A stretch of DNA of 10,623 nucleotides from Candidatus Uhrbacteria bacterium (GTDB lineage Bacteria; Patescibacteriota; Patescibacteriia; 2-12-FULL-60-25), in contig SICT01000031.1 of assembly GCA_009691315.1 (NCBI GenBank), positions 1-10,623 of the forward strand, given 5' to 3'. The position numbers were made by a program, and so were the translations under genes. The notes under the pieces are model-generated. The model made no database searches, was not told the origin of the DNA, and was given only the letters and a program-made list of their open reading frames with translations. Positions 6,519-10,623 of the stretch are shown here, piece by piece; position 1 is the stretch's first letter; the number at the start of each line of letters is the position of its first letter.

Positions 6519-7180
6519 ACGTTGAAGGATGATGAATCAGGGGATGTTGGATTTTGTTGGGTATTGGCATTGATTTGCTGGTTCTGGGAGATGAATGCCG
6601 TCTTCGCCTTGATGTTTACTTCCATGTTCGGTGACTTCATCTGTTTGAGGACGAGAAGCGAGGATGTGAATTGGCGATGCGCTCGATCCAGCTCTTTTGA
6701 AATCATCGCGTAGTAGGAAGTGGTGACTTGAGTCACGCTGTCTAATCGAGCTGCGGCCGTGGCTCTTTTTGAGAGTTCAAGTATCCGGACGTAGCAGCTC
6801 GCCACATGCTGAGCGAGCGACTTTTCGCTGGGTGTCTGGCACTGGTATTCCTCAACGAGTTCGTTCGCAAAATGCATTAGAAATGAACGATACCGCTCCC
6901 CGACGACTTCTGCGGCAAGGTAGTGGTTGTCAATCGTGAGCATTGGCACCACCGCTTCCATTTCTTTCTGAAGATTGTCAGCTAATTTTTTGTCATACTG
7001 TGGCGAAGCCACTAACTCGGCATGTGCCTTACCCGCCTGTTTGAGTAATAGGCGAGGATCACATCCAAATTCGATTTCTTTGATAAATTTCTTGATTTCA
7101 TCTGACGGTGTAGGTTTTATCAGAGCTTTAATTTCTACCGGTTTCTTTTCCTCTGGTTGTTTCGTAGATGGCTTAGTCAT
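6515..7180 (-). CDS. Hypothetical helical protein of the element (221 aa)
   Basis: I do not recognise a named family with certainty. The 221 residues start with a Lys/Pro-rich, probably disordered segment (1-25). A largely helical body follows (about 27-185), and the protein ends in a Gln/Asn/Ser-rich tail (about 193-221). The central part has a pattern (S-E-K-S-L-A-Q-H-V-A-x-x-Y-V-R-x-L-E then a stretch ending S-K-E-L-D-R-A-H-R-x-F) that I associate with uncharacterised phage or element proteins found beside zinc-ribbon proteins like the one downstream. A DNA-binding or small-terminase-like role is conceivable but unproven. It begins 31 bases after the primase-ATPase with its own possible promoter motif, and its stop codon overlaps the next start. 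Confidence 0.75.
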   Translation of the reverse strand: MTKPSTKQPEEKKPVEIKALIKPTPSDEIKKFIKEIEFGCDPRLLLKQAGKAHAELVASPQYDKKLADNLQKEMEAVVPMLTIDNHYLAAEVVGERYRSFLMHFANELVEEYQCQTPSEKSLAQHVASCYVRILELSKRATAAARLDSVTQVTTSYYAMISKELDRAHRQFTSSLLVLKQMKSPNMEVNIKAKTAFISQNQQINANTQQNPTSPDSSSFNV

Positions 7181-7216
7181 ATATATAGTGTCAGATTTTC
7201 ATTATTGATAATCAAT
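7178..7216 (-). promoter_or_regulatory. Possible promoter/operator before the 221-aa gene
   Basis: On the minus strand, TTGATT (7215-7210) is followed after 17 bases by GACACT (7192-7187), and after six more bases by the ATG at 7180. The 16 bases ending in that ATG match the recombinase start region at 14 positions. The TTGATT lies inside a perfect palindrome ATTGAT-A-ATCAAT (7204-7216), which overlaps the stop codon of the primase-ATPase and could bind a repressor dimer. GACACT is a weak -10 box (three of six), and TATATA next to the ATG is too close to serve. Confidence 0.4.
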
Positions 7217-9437
7217 TAACTGAATCCGACGCCGTGTTCTCAACATGTCGGATCTGTCTACATTCATCCGAGAGGAACCATTCAAAATCTTCTCGGAGTT
7301 CGATTTGGCATTCCGGTTGTCCCGCGAATCCAGTTTTTATCTCTGTGACTTTGCAAACACCTAAAGCTTCCAACGTTCGCATCTCTTTGAGCGCAATGGG
7401 CTTGGAACAATCGAGTTCGGTTTCGATTTGAGACGTAGACATCTTGCCGCCATTATCAATCAGCACACGGAACAGGTCGGCTCTTGTTGTAGGTGCGCTG
7501 TCGATGGCCAGCTCAACGATGAGCCGGAGATCGCTAACGTCGATCTGTCGTCTCCCCATAAGCACCGCGTGGCCTCGGCAGAGGTTGTAAAACAGGATGC
7601 TGATACGGTCAGGACTCTCGATTACGGGAGGCGTGTAGTCGAAATCAATCGCTCCGTCATCTTGCCGTTTTTCTTTCCAAATACTGATAACGCCGCGCAG
7701 CTTCGCGAGTAGCTTCGCGCATCGAGCAATTACCGCGATTACCTCATCGGGATCAGCTTCTCGATTCCAAACAATTCCTTCTTTGTTGCCGTCCCAGAGC
7801 GTGTAAAGAAGATTGCGTGTGGCATTACGGCACGCCCGTTCCTTTTCCTTGAACGCAGTAGTTTTGAGTTGAGCGACAAGTTCATCAACCTGTTTCTCAC
7901 GCGACTGCATTGAGTAGAAGAACAGTCGCGACCCTAAGCTACCCATCATTTTCCAAAGACGGTTGGGGAGTGGTGTTGAAGCGGCGATCATCATGAATAG
8001 ATATTCACCAGAAAGATTACGTCGGCCATGAATGCCCGTGTCTGTCGATAGACCCTCCCCATCAAGAACGCGAGTTAGAATCCCTAAACATTCATTCAGG
8101 TCATCGTCACGCTTAGAAAATAGGATTGCCAAATCACGAACGAGAAAGGTTTTATTCTTGAGGCGTGGAAGTAGATCAAGCTCTGCTAGTTTTTCCCGTG
8201 GCACATTCGAAGCGTTGGAAACAAACGAGGCTGGCGTGAATTTGTCGGTTGCGTAAGTCAGCTCCTCAATCGAATCAAAGAAGTTGACGCAGATTGTTTT
8301 GCCGCCCGATGGAGCACCGACAAGAACAAGAGCGAATGGGTTTGCGATTTCATGAATGAGAATCTGGGAGATGATGGACGCGCACACCTCTGCCGGAAAC
8401 ATCAGATCGGGAAAGTTAGCCATGATCGTCTCTTTCCATTCACTGCACGTCGTCGGCTTAAAGGGATGGTCAATCTTTTTGATGCGATCGCTCACTTCGC
8501 TCTTGGTGACGCGACGCGCGAGCTTCATGAATGTATCGACGTTGCCGCCATGCACCGTGAAATAATCAGTAACATCCTTACGTCCCTCACCCATGTCGGG
8601 GAGATCAATCTTGAAGACATTTTCATGATCTAGTTCGAGCAACATGCCAAGGGTTTTCTCTGAACCAGCCACACCGGCCTCGTCTCGGTCATAACAGACG
8701 TAGACTTGTTCTGCCTTGGTGAAGTGAGGTGCCCATTCCGTCTTGAAGGTTTTAGCTCCTCCCGTCCCCGTAACGGCCGGAATGCCGTTAGAGAGCAATA
8801 GCAGGCGGTCGAATTCACCCTCACAGACGACGAGAAACGAACTATAGCCTTTCAATAGCTCCCAACCGTAAATCTCGACCTGTGTTCCTTTTGGGGGATA
8901 GGCCTTCATCTTGTCTGGGTTCTTCTCGTCCTCGGGGTCTTTACGGAGCTTGAGGAGGCTGTATTGGCCGTTTACGTCCGTTATGGGGATGGTGATCCAA
9001 TGACGGCCATAAAACTCGCCCCAGCCCAACTGAAACTGGTTGATAATGTCATTCGTGATGCCGCGCTCGTTCAGGTAGGTACGGATGCGGTCGGGGAGAT
9101 TCAAATGCAATGATTCGACGTACTCTGGGGTGAGTGCAGCATTTTGTTGTCTTGGTTTCTTGCTCGAGACGACAGGTTGATCGATGCGAATCTCAGAAAG
9201 TTCATCTCCGAAATGTTTTGCGAGTTCCACCATGTTCCCTTGAGCGCCGCAGCGTTTGCAATCATAAAGCGACATGGGTTTTTCTGGCGTTTCTTTGCTA
9301 AGGTAAAAACGCCAATCACTTTGCTTTCTTCCCTCGTCACAACCCGCGAATGGGCACGGAGAAATTATTTGACTGCCGCTCTCACGAAATGCGATGCCCT
9401 TGCGGTTTAAGTATTCGGTAATGGTAATTGTTTCCAT
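7212..9437 (-). CDS. Primase-ATPase replication protein of the element
   Basis: This 741-residue multidomain protein probably primes and drives replication of the excised element. A DnaG-type zinc finger uses C28-P-F-A-G-C33 and C60-K-R-C63. A primase-core segment follows (about 103-185, containing Y-L-N-E-R-G-I and the W-I-T-I-P-I-T-D strand). The TOPRIM fold has E206-G-E-F-D210 and D250-R-D252. A separate P-loop ATPase begins at G374-A-P-S-G-G-K380-T381, with a probable Walker B around T-F-L-V-R-D435 and a possible arginine finger near R504 (L-G-S-R-L-F-F-Y). The C-terminal 655-712 looks like a winged helix. The ATPase is not obviously DnaB-like, so its family is uncertain, though helicase activity is likely. 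The gene starts 9 bases after a 63-residue gene in a tight operon. It is a second primase alongside host dnaG in the window. Confidence 0.88.
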   Translation of the reverse strand: METITITEYLNRKGIAFRESGSQIISPCPFAGCDEGRKQSDWRFYLSKETPEKPMSLYDCKRCGAQGNMVELAKHFGDELSEIRIDQPVVSSKKPRQQNAALTPEYVESLHLNLPDRIRTYLNERGITNDIINQFQLGWGEFYGRHWITIPITDVNGQYSLLKLRKDPEDEKNPDKMKAYPPKGTQVEIYGWELLKGYSSFLVVCEGEFDRLLLLSNGIPAVTGTGGAKTFKTEWAPHFTKAEQVYVCYDRDEAGVAGSEKTLGMLLELDHENVFKIDLPDMGEGRKDVTDYFTVHGGNVDTFMKLARRVTKSEVSDRIKKIDHPFKPTTCSEWKETIMANFPDLMFPAEVCASIISQILIHEIANPFALVLVGAPSGGKTICVNFFDSIEELTYATDKFTPASFVSNASNVPREKLAELDLLPRLKNKTFLVRDLAILFSKRDDDLNECLGILTRVLDGEGLSTDTGIHGRRNLSGEYLFMMIAASTPLPNRLWKMMGSLGSRLFFYSMQSREKQVDELVAQLKTTAFKEKERACRNATRNLLYTLWDGNKEGIVWNREADPDEVIAVIARCAKLLAKLRGVISIWKEKRQDDGAIDFDYTPPVIESPDRISILFYNLCRGHAVLMGRRQIDVSDLRLIVELAIDSAPTTRADLFRVLIDNGGKMSTSQIETELDCSKPIALKEMRTLEALGVCKVTEIKTGFAGQPECQIELREDFEWFLSDECRQIRHVENTASDSVN

Positions 9438-9446
9438 ATAATGGTT

Positions 9447-9638
9447 TTAGGTGAATAGATGTCCTCGACGTTCTTGCACGCGCTGAAGGTCGGCTTCAGT
9501 CATCGGCTGGTAAACGTGTTTCATGACTTGAAGAAGGGCGATTGCTTTTTCCAGCGCTTCTTTCGGATCAAGTTCGACGCCAAACTGCTCTCGATAGATC
9601 GCGTGAAACTTCTCAAGCTGTTCCGGCGATACCTCCAT
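9447..9638 (-). CDS. Small helical protein of the element (63 aa)
   Basis: The function is unknown. The 63 residues are predicted mostly helical, with the pattern V-S-P-E-Q-L-E-K-F-x-x-I-Y-R-E-x-F-G-V-E-L-D-x-x-E-A followed by A-I-A-L-L-Q-V-M-K-H-V-Y-x-P. I recall similar short proteins from candidate-phyla mobile elements, next to primase and DUF5659 genes. Its ATG is 4 bases after the upstream stop, and the primase-ATPase begins 9 bases after its own stop. It is therefore almost certainly cotranscribed with both, and a replication accessory role is a reasonable guess. Confidence 0.75.
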   Translation of the reverse strand: MEVSPEQLEKFHAIYREQFGVELDPKEALEKAIALLQVMKHVYQPMTEADLQRVQERRGHLFT

Positions 9639-9642
9639 AGCG

Positions 9643-9906
9643 TCAGGTCGAGTAGAGCCTGTTCTTCACGCAGCGAATGGCGTCGAAGTACGAACGCGCG
9701 TTCAGTTTCAGGTGGTCGTTCCAATAATCCTCGACGTGCTTGTCGAGAGCTTTGTCACGGCGAAATACGAATTGAGCTTTGTTTGGGTTGCCGTCTTTAT
9801 CGACGGCGTACAGTTCGTGCTCGAGGCAGAACAGGGCGCTGCACAAACCAAGGTCGAAGGTGCACCAAAACTCATCTGGATTGAGATATTCCAGTTCTTG
9901 GGTCAT
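9643..9906 (-). CDS. DUF5659-like protein
   Basis: This 87-residue protein resembles the DUF5659 layout. An N-terminal strand region with F-x-C-x-D-L-G-L-C-S-A-L-F leads to a central F-V-F-x-x-D (about 47-52). A helical end follows, with V-E-D-Y-W-N-D, L-x-L-N-A-R-S-Y-F-D-A-I and a closing V-K-N-R-L-Y. The family name is from memory of the pattern and its function is unknown. It is the first gene of the leftward operon, and its ATG follows a region of inverted repeats. No Shine-Dalgarno sequence is visible upstream. Confidence 0.75.
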   Translation of the reverse strand: MTQELEYLNPDEFWCTFDLGLCSALFCLEHELYAVDKDGNPNKAQFVFRRDKALDKHVEDYWNDHLKLNARSYFDAIRCVKNRLYST

Positions 9907-9935
9907 ATAGGTTTGGAGATAGCGAGTAAGGTTGG

Positions 9936-9947
9936 TTTGCGCGCAAA
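9936..9947. promoter_or_regulatory. Palindrome upstream of the element operon, possible operator
   Basis: TTTGCGCGCAAA is a perfect 12-base palindrome lying 30 bases before the start of the DUF5659-like gene. On the minus strand it follows the T-run of the terminator. A weak promoter can be drawn (TTGCGC, 19 bases, TATCTC), which would place the palindrome over the -35 region. The operator role is inferred from position and symmetry only. Confidence 0.35.
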
Positions 9948-9982
9948 AAAAAGAAGTAAGCTTACTCGCGCAGCTTACTTCT
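9945..9982 (-). terminator. Intrinsic terminator of the right-edge gene
   Basis: On the minus strand AGAAGTAAGC (9982-9973) pairs with GCTTACTTCT (9961-9952) around an 11-base loop, and the transcript then runs into eight T residues (9952-9945). This is a textbook rho-independent terminator downstream of the gene ending at 10026. It separates that gene from the DUF5659-led operon. Confidence 0.8.
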
Positions 9983-9983
9983 C

Positions 9984-10017
9984 GACTCAGTGACTCAACT
10001 GAGACTCGATTGAGTCA
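9984..10017. repeat. GACTCA-type short repeat cluster
   Basis: GACTC occurs on the plus strand at 9984, 9992 and 10003, and its complement GAGTC at 10012. TGACTCAA (9991-9998) and TTGAGTCA (10010-10017) form a perfect eight-base stem with an 11-base loop. CTCAG (9986-9990) and CTGAG (9999-10003) allow an alternative pairing. It sits just after the stop of the right-edge gene and before its terminator. It may be a multi-site protein target, an iteron-like array or a structured 3' end. Confidence 0.5.
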
Positions 10018-10025
10018 ACAGGTTT

Positions 10026-10623
10026 CTAAAATACTCTTATCACAGTTTTTTCGTTCCATCGGAAAAGCTCATCCTCTGTTTCGCACAGTTCTTTGATCCT
10101 GCTATTTAGAGCATTCATAGCATCATAAACGGGTCGTCTGTTTTCTTTCGCATCTTTAACTTTTTCTGAGTATTTTTCCACTGACTGTGCCATTGCAGAG
10201 TAAATGTCCTGCCATTCAACGGGTTCACCAAGTGGATGCTGGAACATGACCTTGCACAGATAAAATTCATTTTTATATGGCGGTAAGGGACATTCTTGGT
10301 CACCGATAAGAAGCTTTGTTTTATTGGCATCAAATGAAATCGTCATGCCTTTCAAGTATCTCTTGGTTGGCGGTTTCATGTTATCTTGATGGGATTTTCT
10401 CTGCTCTAAAAGGGATGCGTATTGGTCAAAAGTCTCCATGTCGGTTTCTTTTGATTCGTCTCTTAATTCGTAATGCGAGATTCGTTGCTGAATTTCGCCA
10501 TAAAAAGCACTGAGCTGGTTCATTACGTTATTCAAACTTCTTTCAGCTTCCGACATTTCAAGTGCGGCACTAAAAAGATTCGTGAATGGTTGTTTATAAT
10601 TCTTTTTCAAATCGGGGAGTTCT
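10026..10623 (-). CDS. Hypothetical protein with winged-helix-like C-terminus, 5' end outside window
   Basis: The frame reads from the window edge without a stop. A TTG at 10610 would give 194 residues, but there is no ribosome binding site and the frame stays open upstream (E-L-P-D before it), so the gene probably starts outside the window. The first half is helical and polar (about 15-75, numbered from the TTG). The C-terminal half (about 88-194) alternates short strands and helices: I-S-F-D-x-x-K-T-K-L-L-I-G, L-P-P-Y-K-N-E-F-Y-L-C-K-V-M-F, W-Q-D-I-Y, Y-D-A-M-N-A-L-N-S-R-I-K-E, F-R-W-N-E-K-T-V-I-R-V-F. That pattern resembles a winged-helix effector domain like those of OmpR-type regulators and of uncharacterised candidate-phyla proteins. 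A DNA-binding regulator is a guess. A strong terminator follows the gene. Confidence 0.7.
   Translation of the reverse strand, partial: ELPDLKKNYKQPFTNLFSAALEMSEAERSLNNVMNQLSAFYGEIQQRISHYELRDESKETDMETFDQYASLLEQRKSHQDNMKPPTKRYLKGMTISFDANKTKLLIGDQECPLPPYKNEFYLCKVMFQHPLGEPVEWQDIYSAMAQSVEKYSEKVKDAKENRRPVYDAMNALNSRIKELCETEDELFRWNEKTVIRVF

Larger units (their letters stand above)
4525..10623. mobile_element. Integrated element at tRNA-Asn, left part only
   Basis: Immediately 3' of tRNA-Asn all genes are on the minus strand and of mobile type: a serine recombinase next to the tRNA, a primase-ATPase, and small proteins without housekeeping roles. Host genes stop at the tRNA. The left boundary is placed at the tRNA 3' end by inference. 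I could not find a second copy of the tRNA 3' end in the window, so the right boundary lies beyond it. No transfer, capsid or partition gene is recognisable here, so plasmid-like, conjugative and phage-satellite lifestyles all remain possible. Confidence 0.65.

Noticed and set aside
7428..7712. Plus-strand open frame opposite the primase-ATPase
   Set aside because: It is wholly antisense to a gene with clear motifs and shows no domain or start signal.
9459..9993. Plus-strand open frames across the small element genes
   Set aside because: They lie opposite three tightly packed minus-strand genes, have no recognisable domain, and are rich in Arg/Ser/Cys as expected of antisense frames.
9922..10017. 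CRISPR array
   Set aside because: The repeats are only 5-9 bases, mixed in orientation and not separated by uniform spacers. They fit hairpins or protein sites instead.
9900..10623. Right attachment site (second copy of the tRNA-Asn 3' end)
   Set aside because: I searched by eye for the T-arm and acceptor sequence of tRNA-Asn on both strands and found no copy. The element end must be outside the window.

Overview
The window looks like a bacterial chromosome into which a mobile element has inserted at a tRNA-Asn gene. The most likely host is a member of the Candidate Phyla Radiation (Patescibacteria). That placement is an inference from four things: short dispersed palindromes of types I recall from such genomes, a tiny GIY-YIG gene packed against a tRNA, a DUF5659-like gene, and promoters placed so close to start codons that the mRNAs would be leaderless. 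Several genes end in TGA, so the UGA-glycine code of Gracilibacteria/SR1 does not apply.

Host part (1 to about 4524). The 5' end of dnaB (replicative helicase, minus strand) runs off the left edge. It is divergent from dnaG (primase), which is followed 8 bases later by rpoD (housekeeping sigma factor), so the helicase, primase and sigma factor genes lie together. A convergent uppP (undecaprenyl-diphosphate phosphatase) comes next. Then follow a fragment of a tRNA-Asn 5' half broken by an 18-base palindrome, an 82-residue GIY-YIG nuclease gene, and an intact tRNA-Asn(GTT). The GIY-YIG stop codon lies inside that tRNA.

Element part (about 4525 to the right edge). All genes here are on the minus strand and read towards the tRNA. 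Downstream of a terminator and a region rich in inverted repeats (9922-10017) lies a tight gene series: a DUF5659-like protein, a 63-residue helical protein, a 741-residue primase-ATPase, an unknown 221-residue protein, a zinc-ribbon protein, and a large serine recombinase at the tRNA junction. The recombinase frame has no stop before the tRNA and ends on its antisense strand. At the right edge is a gene, open at its 5' side, whose C-terminus resembles a winged helix.

How it fits together: the serine recombinase probably integrates and excises the element at the 3' end of tRNA-Asn, and the primase-ATPase probably starts its replication after excision. The 221-residue protein and the zinc-ribbon protein form a translationally coupled pair of unknown function. 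The other end of the element, any transfer or packaging genes, and any cargo lie outside the window.
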